Origin: Nitrincola schmidtii
GTDB lineage: Bacteria > Pseudomonadota > Gammaproteobacteria > Pseudomonadales > Balneatricaceae
Reading direction: 5' to 3'
Length of the DNA stretch: 64,000 nucleotides
NCBI RefSeq assembly: GCF_008973715.1
Contig: NZ_WBOL01000009.1
Location: 1-64,000 of the forward strand
Shown here: positions 56,477-64,000 of the stretch, one piece after another
Position numbering within the stretch: the first letter of the stretch is position 1
Layout: each line of letters opens with the position of its first letter
Position numbers and translations under genes: made by a program
The notes under the pieces: generated by a model
What the model saw: only the letters and a program-made list of their open reading frames with translations
What the model was told of the DNA's origin: nothing
Database searches by the model: none

Positions 56477-58405
56477 TTAAGGGTTTGGGAGCAGTGGCGG
56501 TAAGGGACAATCGATACAGTCAGCGACGGCACGTAGCAGTTCTGCCTGATTGGCGGTGATCTTACCATCATGGCTGGCGCAAATAACTAAGGCATTCAGT
56601 AAAGCAGGTTTTTCTAACGGCTTGAGTAACGCGAGTTTATCTAGATCTTTTTCTAGTTGGGTTAAACCAGGACGCTCAGGGGTCGTCATTTTTTCTTGAA
56701 AATTCAAGGATTTTAACGCGGCATGGTAAGCGGCATTCACCTGATCTGGCTGCATTTGCCCTGCCTCTGCAAGTAACCACAACAGGCGCTGAGTCTCTTC
56801 TTTACAGTCGTGTAGACGTAGATGAGATCGTTTGCTCGGAGATGGTTCCAAATGGCGTGTTAAAATCTTGCGTAACGACCACTCAAACAAACTGATCCGA
56901 TTATCGGCACGAATTAACAGATCCATACAGGTTTTGAAGGTTTGATATTGCGATGGGGATAACTGTTTTAATGCAGGCAAAGCTAGCTCGATCAGCGGTA
57001 AACGAAGCCTAGGATCTAAGCTGATTAAGCGTGTTTGATAACCCTGCAAAGCAGCAAAGGTGTCGGGGTGCGCCGTTTCTGCTAGCTTTTCTAATTGGTG
57101 TTCCCGGATATCAGACTGTTGATTCAATAACAGTCCGTAAACTAATGCTCTTGCAGAAAAAGGTTCGTGTGCTGCTTGCTGCAGCTCATCGTCTAGCTGA
57201 TGCAGAAGTTCCCTGACATAGTTTAAGTGACGTCCATCAGGATCACCCATGTGTTCCATCGAGTCCTGACTGGCTTGCTTTGCGGGCATCGGGGTCGATA
57301 AAGGTGCTAACCCAGCAAATCCTGATTGAGTGAGCGCGGCGTTACTGACATTAGCCGAGTTTTTAGCAGAATCTTGAATCGTCGATGTTGAAGCGTCAGA
57401 GGGACTGGGTTTCCAGTTCGGATCGATACGTGCAATTCGCTCTTTCAACGGAGGATGTGTGGCAAAAAGACCACTTAAACCAGATAAGCTCGCTTGACCA
57501 AAGAACATATGGCTATATTCTTCTGCCGCCGCAGAGCGCAAGGATGAACCTTCCGAGTAGCCCGCTAGCTTGCGCAAAGCCCCTCCAATTCCATGAGGGT
57601 TTCTGGTGTACTGTACCGCAGACGCATCCGCAAGAAACTCACGCTGACGACTGACGGCAGCCTTGATGATGCTACCAAAAAAAGATCCAGCGTAGCCGAT
57701 GATCAGCAACCCTATTCCGAGCGCCAGAATGACAGGCAAGGATTTATCATCTTTAGATCGACGACGAAAGCGTAGACTGTTTAGTAGCATTCGTCCGATA
57801 AACCCTAACAGTAAAATGCCATAGAGCCACGCCACTAGGCGGATATTTAAGCGCATATCACCATGTAAGATATGGCTGAATTCGTGTGCGATAACGCCTT
57901 GAAGCTCGTCTCGACTGAGTTGCTCCACAGCACCACGCGTCACCCCGATTACGGCGTCCTGAGGACGAAATCCAGCGGCAAAGGCATTAATACTGCTTTC
58001 ATCCAGCATATAGACGGGTGGAACGGCTATACCGGCGGCCAAAGCCATCTCTTCAACGGTGTTGAGTAATCGCTGTTCTTGAGGATCTTGTGTTGCCGTA
58101 TTCAGTAATCGTCCACCTAAGGATTCAGCGACGGTTTTCCCACCGCCACTGAGTTGAACACGTCGAAACATAGCGCCAAGAAAGACAATCAGAAAAACAA
58201 CTAACGTGACACCGGCGATTAAGGGTAGTGAGGTTTCTACTTGTTGTTGAAGGTCATAAGAAGCAGCATTAGGTTCTTGAAAGTAGATTAATGCCGCCAA
58301 GGCGATCGTCAGGGTCATAATTAAGCTGAAAATCGCCAGACCAAATAAAAACACTAATTTAACCGTGTTCTTACGCGCTCTCTCTTGTTGTTCGAAGAAA
58401 TTCAC
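56477..58405 (-). CDS. M48-family membrane metalloprotease
   Basis: HtpX-like protease of 642 residues, about twice the HtpX length. Two N-terminal membrane segments (about 17-41 and 62-80) are followed by zinc motif HEFSH (174-178), two more hydrophobic segments and REFLADASAVQYTRNP with the third zinc ligand. A long C-terminal extension (about 340-642) ends in a TerB-like acidic helical region (ICASHDGKITANQAELLRAVADCI). LemA follows the common pairing, encoded 36 bp upstream. Likely membrane-protein quality control; partners unknown. Confidence 0.85.
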   Translation of the reverse strand: MNFFEQQERARKNTVKLVFLFGLAIFSLIMTLTIALAALIYFQEPNAASYDLQQQVETSLPLIAGVTLVVFLIVFLGAMFRRVQLSGGGKTVAESLGGRLLNTATQDPQEQRLLNTVEEMALAAGIAVPPVYMLDESSINAFAAGFRPQDAVIGVTRGAVEQLSRDELQGVIAHEFSHILHGDMRLNIRLVAWLYGILLLGFIGRMLLNSLRFRRRSKDDKSLPVILALGIGLLIIGYAGSFFGSIIKAAVSRQREFLADASAVQYTRNPHGIGGALRKLAGYSEGSSLRSAAAEEYSHMFFGQASLSGLSGLFATHPPLKERIARIDPNWKPSPSDASTSTIQDSAKNSANVSNAALTQSGFAGLAPLSTPMPAKQASQDSMEHMGDPDGRHLNYVRELLHQLDDELQQAAHEPFSARALVYGLLLNQQSDIREHQLEKLAETAHPDTFAALQGYQTRLISLDPRLRLPLIELALPALKQLSPSQYQTFKTCMDLLIRADNRISLFEWSLRKILTRHLEPSPSKRSHLRLHDCKEETQRLLWLLAEAGQMQPDQVNAAYHAALKSLNFQEKMTTPERPGLTQLEKDLDKLALLKPLEKPALLNALVICASHDGKITANQAELLRAVADCIDCPLPPLLPNP

Positions 58406-58441
58406 TTAGCAGCCTCGCAGTCTAGTCTTCAAAAAACATCC

Positions 58442-59038
58442 TCAGAAAGACACTTTTGGCGCAGCCTGAATCGCTGCACTATCTTCAAAGACTAACAAGG
58501 ACGCATCTTCGGTGTGACCAAATAGACCTGCAAACACTCGCTGTGGAAAACTTTGCTTGTAGGTGTTGTATGCCATGACGGCATCATTAAACGCCTGACG
58601 GGCAAAGGAGACGCGATTTTCGGTACTGATCAGTTCTTCAGAAAGCTGTTGCATATTCGCCGATGCTTTTAAATCAGGATAAGCTTCCATGGTCACTTTG
58701 AGTCCACTGAGGGCGGATTGTAAGGCACCTTCAGAGCTCATCAGTTGACCAATCGCAGCGGCGCTTCCAGGATTAGCTGCGGCAGCCTGCAAACTGGCCA
58801 TTGCAGTATTACGAGCGGCGGTGACCGCTTCAAGTGTTTCACGCTCATGCTTTAAATAGCCCTTAGCAGTTTCAACCAAATTGGGTATCAAGTCATAACG
58901 ACGCTTGAGCTGTACTTCGATTTGCGAAAAGGCATTCTCAAAACGATTTTTCAGCGCTACTAAACGGTTAAAGATGGTGATGGTGTAAAACACCAGCACA
59001 GCGATAATAACGATGGTAACGATCGTTGATATTTCCAT
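58442..59038 (-). CDS. LemA family protein
   Basis: A 198-residue protein from ATG 59038 (AGGA seven bases upstream; ATG 59071 is in frame but unsupported). One N-terminal membrane helix precedes the conserved helical LemA region NRLVALKNRFENAFSQIEVQLKRRYDLIPNLVETAKGYLKHE. LemA proteins are often encoded with M48 proteases, as here. Function unknown. Confidence 0.9.
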   Translation of the reverse strand: MEISTIVTIVIIAVLVFYTITIFNRLVALKNRFENAFSQIEVQLKRRYDLIPNLVETAKGYLKHERETLEAVTAARNTAMASLQAAAANPGSAAAIGQLMSSEGALQSALSGLKVTMEAYPDLKASANMQQLSEELISTENRVSFARQAFNDAVMAYNTYKQSFPQRVFAGLFGHTEDASLLVFEDSAAIQAAPKVSF

Positions 59039-59206
59039 AATGTCATCCTTAAGGGTTTTAATCTTTAACACTTATTAAAGCGGTTTTAGTGACACAGATC
59101 CAATCATTATCTTAAGATCTAACCTTTGCGTTTAGAAGTTATTTTCATGGTTATCGGTTGGCACTCGTTAAAGTAAGTGCTTACCACCAGCTTAGGAGTC
59201 CTTACC

Positions 59207-59458
59207 ATGATAGAGCATCAACCCGAACAACAGCGTTTTAGCCATGGAAATCAACAAGCGCTAGCCGTGCTTGAATACCAACTCCATCCCCCAAAAGTTC
59301 ACTTTACCAGCACCTATGTTCCAGACTCGATGCGTGGTCAGGGCATTGCTGAAAAGCTGGTGCGTACCGGTCTAGCCTGGGCGCGTGAGCAGAATTATGA
59401 AATCACTACCAGCTGCTGGTATGTGGATAAGTTTCTAGCTAGGGAAAAATCCCAGTGA
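59207..59458 (+). CDS. YjdJ-like GNAT-fold N-acetyltransferase
   Basis: Small GNAT protein of 83 residues from ATG 59207, with GGAG eight bases upstream. VHFTSTYVPDSMRGQGIAEKLVRTGLAWAREQN contains the acetyl-CoA motif RGQGIA. It belongs to the short, single-domain group (YjdJ-like). Substrate unknown. It overlaps the following MOSC gene by 4 bp. Confidence 0.85.
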   Translation: MIEHQPEQQRFSHGNQQALAVLEYQLHPPKVHFTSTYVPDSMRGQGIAEKLVRTGLAWAREQNYEITTSCWYVDKFLAREKSQ

Positions 59459-60279
59459 GTGATCTTTACGTTACGGAGCTGTTTATCTTTCCAGTTAAAT
59501 CCTGTGCACCTCTCCGAGTCACAAGAGCTTGGGTGGGTGAACAAGGTTTAGAGGCAGATCGCCGTTACATGGTGGTCGATCCTTCAGGACAATTTCTGAC
59601 GGCAAGACGCTATCCTGTATTAACGCGTTTACTGGCAACGCCTTTATCTAAGGGTCTTGCATTGGCAGCCGATTCGATGCCGTCTTTATTACTGGAAACA
59701 GAGCATTTTCCAGATGAATGGCTCGATGTTGAGGTCTGGAAACAAAGCGTCAAGGCACAAGCTTGTGGTCAGCAAGCGGATGATTGGGTTTCGTCACTTA
59801 TAGGGGTGCCTTGTCGACTGGTTTATTTTGCCAACAATAGCGAAAGAGTGGTCAAAGATAGTGCAACGGATCAAGTCGCGTTTGCCGATGGTTATCCCCT
59901 GCTGTTAACCTCTGAGTCGTCTTTAGACTGGATACAAGCGCGCTGTCCTGTTGCTATTGATCGACAGCAATTTCGTGCCAACATCATTGTCAGTGGTGAT
60001 TTACCTTTCGCTGAAGATGGTTGGTTAGATATCGCCATCGGTGAGGTTAGGTTAAGGGTTCATTCTCCCTGTGAACGTTGCAAACTAATTACCCTTCCAC
60101 CGGGTAAGACAACCTTTGATGACAACCAGGAGCCGTTAAGAACCCTATTACAGTATCGTCGTTGGTCGGAGGGTGGTGCGATTTTTGGACAGAATTTGCT
60201 GGTACGTCAGACAGGTGTGATAGCTGAAGGGATGAAAGTTCAGGTATTGACCCATAAAGATGCCGCTACTTGTGTCTAA
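59455..60279 (+). CDS. MOSC-domain protein (YcbX-like)
   Basis: A 274-residue protein with the beta-barrel N-terminal domain (VTELFIFPVKSCAPLRV, LEADRRYMVVDPSGQFLTARRYP) and MOSC domain. The Cys in SPCERCKLITLPPG is the likely molybdenum ligand. The C-terminal 2Fe-2S ferredoxin domain of E. coli YcbX is absent. YcbX reduces N-hydroxylated bases; a similar N-oxide reduction is inferred. GTG start overlaps the preceding gene by 4 bp. Molybdenum dependence fits modABC elsewhere in the window. Confidence 0.82.
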   Translation: MSDLYVTELFIFPVKSCAPLRVTRAWVGEQGLEADRRYMVVDPSGQFLTARRYPVLTRLLATPLSKGLALAADSMPSLLLETEHFPDEWLDVEVWKQSVKAQACGQQADDWVSSLIGVPCRLVYFANNSERVVKDSATDQVAFADGYPLLLTSESSLDWIQARCPVAIDRQQFRANIIVSGDLPFAEDGWLDIAIGEVRLRVHSPCERCKLITLPPGKTTFDDNQEPLRTLLQYRRWSEGGAIFGQNLLVRQTGVIAEGMKVQVLTHKDAATCV

Positions 60280-60302
60280 CGTTCACTTAATAGGAAAGCA
60301 GT

Positions 60303-61340
60303 GTGAGCAAAATTTTAATTAACGATTTATTGGCGATAGATAAACCGATTATTCAAGCGCCGATGGCCGGTGTTCAAGGAAGTGAGTTAGCGATTGCTGT
60401 TTCAGAGGCGGGTGGTTTAGGTTCTCTTCCCTGCGCCATGTTAACACCGGAGGCGTTAGTCAACGCCTTAACACAGTTATGCGAGTCCACCACTAAGCCC
60501 TATAACGTCAACTTCTTTTGTCATACTTCCCCTATTCCTAATTTAGAAATAGAGCAACGTTGGCAGGCATCGCTTAAACCCTATTATGATCAACTCGGTT
60601 TGTCATTGAATGATATTGCAGATGGTTCGGGACGACGTCCATTCGATGCGGATACCTTAGCCTTATTAAATGATTTTCGACCGTCCGTGGTGAGCTTTCA
60701 TTTTGGTTTACCTGATGAAGCCCTAGTCGATCAGCTACGTAGCTGGGGAACTAAAATTCTATCCAGCGCCACCACGCTAGAAGAAGCACTCTGGCTTGAA
60801 GAGCGCGGTGTCGATGCCGTTATCGCACAAGGATTGGAAGCCGGTGGTCATCGCGGTATGTTTTTGACAGAGGATTTATCCACACAATCTGGCTTATTTG
60901 CCCTATTACCTCAGTGTGTGGATGCCTTAAGCATTCCGGTGATTGCTGCCGGTGGTATCGCCAATCCCAAGGCGGTCAAAGCCGCAATGGCATTAGGTGC
61001 AGCGGGTGTGCAAGTGGGCACTTCCTACCTGCTATGCCCTGAAGCAACCACCTCTGCTGTGCATCGACAGGCTCTTTCTGGCGCAGAACCTCATACGGCT
61101 CTAACGAATCTTTTCTCAGGTCGCCCTGCCAGAGGTATCGTGAATCGGGTTATGCGCGAACTCGGACCACTAGGTGATGCTGTACCCGCCTTTCCTTTAG
61201 CAACCGCTGCCATTGCACCCCTAAGAGCTGCCGCTGAAGCACAGAGCTCTAGTGATTTTTCGCCCCTTTGGGCGGGTCAAAATCGTTCGGGTTGTCAGGC
61301 GATACCTGCAGCAGAAATCACTCATTGGTTAATGTCTTAG
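60303..61340 (+). CDS. Nitronate monooxygenase-like flavoprotein
   Basis: TIM-barrel FMN enzyme of 345 residues. IIQAPMAGVQGSELAIAVSEAGGLGSLP, QGLEAGGHRGMF with the catalytic-type His, and IAAGGIANPKAVKAAMALGAAGVQVGTSYL mark the nitronate monooxygenase/2-nitropropane dioxygenase family. Relatives oxidise alkyl nitronates or act as NAD(P)H:quinone reductases, so the precise reaction is open. Start GTG 60303, 23 bp after the MOSC gene. Confidence 0.85.
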   Translation: MSKILINDLLAIDKPIIQAPMAGVQGSELAIAVSEAGGLGSLPCAMLTPEALVNALTQLCESTTKPYNVNFFCHTSPIPNLEIEQRWQASLKPYYDQLGLSLNDIADGSGRRPFDADTLALLNDFRPSVVSFHFGLPDEALVDQLRSWGTKILSSATTLEEALWLEERGVDAVIAQGLEAGGHRGMFLTEDLSTQSGLFALLPQCVDALSIPVIAAGGIANPKAVKAAMALGAAGVQVGTSYLLCPEATTSAVHRQALSGAEPHTALTNLFSGRPARGIVNRVMRELGPLGDAVPAFPLATAAIAPLRAAAEAQSSSDFSPLWAGQNRSGCQAIPAAEITHWLMS

Positions 61341-61433
61341 GTACATTGCGATTGCTTATGAGTTGATAAGATGACATCCAGCATCGTGCGATCTATGATC
61401 CGGTAAACAACGTTTTGTCATCAGGATTTCGGG

Positions 61434-62504
61434 ATGTCATCGGCTAAACAATCGACCTTGTTAACTCAATCGTCGCCTAATATTGATCTGCGACAGGTTG
61501 CTGAAATCGCAGACAATTATTACGGGTTAAAGGGCGATATCAAGCCCTTACCTGGTGAGCGTGATGCTAACTTTAGACTTCGTGTCTCACCTAAGCAGCA
61601 ATACATGCTGCGTTTCATTAATACGGCTGAAGCCCCCGTCGAAGTTGCCTTTCAAACGGAGCTGTTGCGTTATTTAGAAGTGCATGCAGCTGAGCTGCCT
61701 ATTCCTAAGTTAGTGCCCTCCCTAGGTGGAGACTATCAACCGATCATTCTTCAGGATGATTTGAGCTATTGTTTACGGATAGTGACTTATCTAGAAGGGA
61801 CGCCACTGCATCTGCATCAAGGTAACTCACTACTCGCTTATGATTTAGGAGAGGTGTTAGCCAAACTTGATCTTGCCTTAGCCGAGTTTTCTCATCCGGG
61901 CGCAAAACGAGACCTGTTGTGGGATATTACTTATCCACAGCGATTGTTGGACCAGATCGACTGTTTGCAGGATCAGCCGTTAGCGAAATTGGTTTTGTCT
62001 GTCATCGATCGTCATACCCATCAAGTATTACCTAAGCTTGACTCCCTCCCTTGGCAGGTCAGTCATAACGATTTAAACCCTCATAATGTGTTGGTGAGCT
62101 CAGATCAGCAGTCGATCAGTGGCATCATTGATTTTGGCGATGCGCTTTATGTTCCTAGGGTGAATAATTTAGCGACAGCGCTTTCCTATCAATGGGTTGA
62201 TGGTAAGGATCCGTTTGGTTGTGTGCGTCCTTTTATAGCGGCTTATCTAAAACACCAGCCATTAACGCCACAAGAGCTAAGTTTGCTACCTGTACTGATA
62301 GCGACTCGTATGTGCTTGACGCTGTTAATCACTTCGTGGCGAGCGACTCTCTATCCTGAAAATCGGGCGTATATTATGCGCAATTTTGCCTTGGCAAAGC
62401 GCAGTTTAGAATCCTTAAGCCTGCTGCCGAATGACTGGATTGAGGACCTTCTACCCACGACGACCACCACTATTCATGGAGCCAATCATGGCAGATCATG
62501 CTGA
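61434..62504 (+). CDS. Hydroxylysine kinase-like phosphotransferase (APH fold)
   Basis: Aminoglycoside-phosphotransferase-fold kinase of 356 residues. Catalytic loop HNDLNPHNVL (211-220) and metal motif DFGD (233-236) are intact. The N-terminus ADNYYGLKGDIKPLPGERDANFRLRV resembles the mammalian hydroxylysine kinase AGPHD1. The next gene, overlapping by 17 bp, encodes a phospho-lyase of the matching pathway, so the product is probably an O-phosphorylated amino alcohol such as 5-phosphohydroxylysine or phosphoethanolamine. Antibiotic resistance is unlikely. Confidence 0.75.
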   Translation: MSSAKQSTLLTQSSPNIDLRQVAEIADNYYGLKGDIKPLPGERDANFRLRVSPKQQYMLRFINTAEAPVEVAFQTELLRYLEVHAAELPIPKLVPSLGGDYQPIILQDDLSYCLRIVTYLEGTPLHLHQGNSLLAYDLGEVLAKLDLALAEFSHPGAKRDLLWDITYPQRLLDQIDCLQDQPLAKLVLSVIDRHTHQVLPKLDSLPWQVSHNDLNPHNVLVSSDQQSISGIIDFGDALYVPRVNNLATALSYQWVDGKDPFGCVRPFIAAYLKHQPLTPQELSLLPVLIATRMCLTLLITSWRATLYPENRAYIMRNFALAKRSLESLSLLPNDWIEDLLPTTTTTIHGANHGRSC

Positions 62505-63750
62505 ACTCATTCAACGCCGTCAGCGGTTGTTGGGTAAAAGCTATCGACTCTTTTATCAAAATCCTCTTTATCCCGTTAAAGGTGAAGGCGTTTGGCTATA
62601 TGAGGCGGATGGTAAGCGATATTTAGATGCCTATAATAATGTTGTTTCCGTTGGGCATTGCCACCCTAAAGTAGTGGAAGCGATCTGTGCTCAAGCATCT
62701 CAACTTAATACCCATACCCGTTATCTTCATGATTCGATTCTAAATTATGCTGAGCGTTTGCTAGTGCGGTATCCAGCGCATCTCAACAATCTGACCATGA
62801 CGTGCAGTGGTAGCGAAGCTAACGATCTAGCTTTGCGGATCGCGAGAGAAGTTACTGGCAATCCGATCGCCTTGATCACGCGTTGGGCTTATCACGGTAC
62901 GACAAGCAGCATAGCCGAGATATCGCCATCGCTAGGTATCGATATCGGTAAAGATGTCAGAATACTCGATGCTCCCGATACCTTCCGTAACAAAGGTAAA
63001 TGGTTAGCCTCACTCAGACAGACACTTGATGAGCTTTCTGTTCAGGGACTTAACCCCGCAGCGCTGATCATGGATGGTGTTTTCTCCAGCGACGGTATCT
63101 TTATTCCTCCCGCCGAAGAGATTCAACAAGCCGTTGAGTGGGTGCGTCAAGCGGGAGGCATCTACATAGCCGATGAGGTGCAATCGGGTTTTGCTCGAAC
63201 AGGTAACCACTTTTGGGGATTTGAAGCCTATCAGGTAAAGCCGGATATGGTGACCATCGGAAAACCTATGGGTAATGGTCATCCGGTTGCTGGGTTGGTT
63301 GCGCGTTCGGATTTGTTGGATCAGTTCGGTGAAAAACAGCGCTATTTTAATACCTTCGGCGGCAATCCTGTCTCTTGTGCGGCTGCAAATGCCGTGTTGG
63401 ATGTGATTGAAGATGAACAGCTTCAAATGAATGCTCAACGTCAAGGTCAGCGCCTGCGGTATAATCTTGATAAGTTGGCAGGACGCTACCACTGTATAGC
63501 AGATATTCGTGGTTCAGGATTGTTCTATGGTATTGAGTTGGTGAAAGACCGCGAAAGTCTTGCACCTGCTTCAGAACTAGCCAGTATGGTTGTTAACGCT
63601 ATGAGAGAAGCGGGTGTGCTTATCAGTGCAACGGGTCCCGATGCTAATGTACTCAAAATCCGACCACCCTTAGTTTTTGCTGAAGAACATGTTGATCTGT
63701 TAACCGATACCTTAGACAAGGTTTTACTTCGATTTGAAGGCTGTTATTAG
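62488..63750 (+). CDS. PLP phospho-lyase (ethanolamine-phosphate / phosphohydroxylysine type)
   Basis: Class III aminotransferase-fold enzyme of 420 residues from ATG 62488 (GGAG six bases upstream). PLP lysine Lys259 lies in IGKPMGNGHPVAG, and YFNTFGGNPVSCAAANAVLDVI follows. Both match mammalian ETNPPL and PHYKPL, which are phospho-lyases producing an aldehyde, ammonia and phosphate, rather than transaminases. Cofactor Asp229 (IADEVQSGFAR) is intact. It is coupled to the kinase gene, completing a two-step breakdown of an amino alcohol. Confidence 0.8.
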   Translation: MADHAELIQRRQRLLGKSYRLFYQNPLYPVKGEGVWLYEADGKRYLDAYNNVVSVGHCHPKVVEAICAQASQLNTHTRYLHDSILNYAERLLVRYPAHLNNLTMTCSGSEANDLALRIAREVTGNPIALITRWAYHGTTSSIAEISPSLGIDIGKDVRILDAPDTFRNKGKWLASLRQTLDELSVQGLNPAALIMDGVFSSDGIFIPPAEEIQQAVEWVRQAGGIYIADEVQSGFARTGNHFWGFEAYQVKPDMVTIGKPMGNGHPVAGLVARSDLLDQFGEKQRYFNTFGGNPVSCAAANAVLDVIEDEQLQMNAQRQGQRLRYNLDKLAGRYHCIADIRGSGLFYGIELVKDRESLAPASELASMVVNAMREAGVLISATGPDANVLKIRPPLVFAEEHVDLLTDTLDKVLLRFEGCY

Positions 63751-63792
63751 CAGATTTTCGGAAACATTGATTTCGCTATTGAGAGAGGAGAA

Positions 63793-64000
63793 TCACTTCC
63801 CGATACAAAAACTTGAAAATATTCTGCCAAGCAGGTCATCAGGGGTAAACTCGCCGGTGATCTCTCCCAGACTTTGTTGTGCGATACGTAAGTCTTCTGC
63901 CAACAATTCTCCAGCACTATAACCTTCGAGCTGGTTGAGTCCTTCATGCAGCTGAACAGAGCAGCGGTCTAAGGCATCTAGATGACGTCTTCTGGCCATA
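63793..64000 (-). CDS. mnmE: tRNA modification GTPase MnmE, C-terminal part (cut by window edge)
   Basis: Only the last 68 residues are inside the window. [51 protein letters not shown] is the C-terminal helical domain of MnmE ending in the catalytic CIGK. MnmE works with MnmG. In many gammaproteobacteria mnmE flanks mnmG closely; here about 21 kb separates the two. It converges with the phospho-lyase gene, 42 bp away. Confidence 0.95.
   Translation of the reverse strand, partial: MARRRHLDALDRCSVQLHEGLNQLEGYSAGELLAEDLRIAQQSLGEITGEFTPDDLLGRIFSSFCIGK

Noticed and set aside
61434-62504. Aminoglycoside resistance gene
   Set aside because: The APH fold is shared, but the N-terminal motif and coupling to a phospho-lyase point to amino-alcohol catabolism.

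Overview
The window is chromosomal DNA from a gammaproteobacterium, most likely a marine or halophilic member of the Oceanospirillales/pseudomonad side of the class. The basis is gene order (oriC, mnmG, rsmG, parA, parB, atpIBEFHAGDC, glmU, glmS), very long PstC and PstA permeases, and ubiC-ubiA next to phoBR. The genus is not certain from sequence alone. I saw no rRNA, tRNA, CRISPR array, intact insertion sequence or prophage.

1-13.2 kb is accessory. It begins with the frame-broken end of a glycosyltransferase, then chromate transporter chrA and a secreted rhodanese. Two toxin-antitoxin modules (hipBA and a ParE-type pair) each have visible palindromic operators. Next come molybdate uptake modABC and an arsenic island, all on the minus strand: arsR, acr3, a GAPDH gene with arsJ (arsenate exported as 1-arseno-3-phosphoglycerate), plus a CxxC mini-thioredoxin with an ArsP/YraQ permease. 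Two relics lie inside it: a frameshifted arsA start between acr3 and the GAPDH gene, and an internally deleted second modC between arsR and the thioredoxin.

13.3-23.9 kb is the phosphate regulon: pstS, pstC, pstA, pstB, phoU, ubiC, ubiA, phoB, phoR. Three PhoB boxes (before pstS, pstC and phoB) share one geometry: 7-4-7 bp, then 10 bp to the -10 element.

23.9-27.7 kb holds a quinone-type oxidoreductase, a yjaG operon with two unknown membrane-anchored proteins, a HexR-like regulator and a small conserved protein. 27.7-42.5 kb is the minus-strand housekeeping block: mnmG-rsmG-parA-parB, the ATP synthase operon with its own promoter and UUCG terminator, then glmU-glmS.

42.5-43.1 kb is the probable replication origin, with six DnaA-box matches. 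Between it and the mnmE end at the window edge lie about 20 kb of accessory genes: a PCuAC-like protein without its copper-binding histidines, a carboxymuconolactone decarboxylase-like protein, three class III aminotransferase-fold enzymes, an iron-sulfur photolyase with a DnaA box at its promoter, a GAF-PAS-GGDEF-EAL protein, L-2-hydroxyglutarate oxidase, a LysR regulator divergent from a beta-alanine/malonate-semialdehyde pathway, M48 protease plus LemA, MOSC and nitronate monooxygenase-like enzymes, and a kinase/phospho-lyase pair resembling the hydroxylysine or phosphoethanolamine route. The theme is omega-amino acid and amine catabolism.
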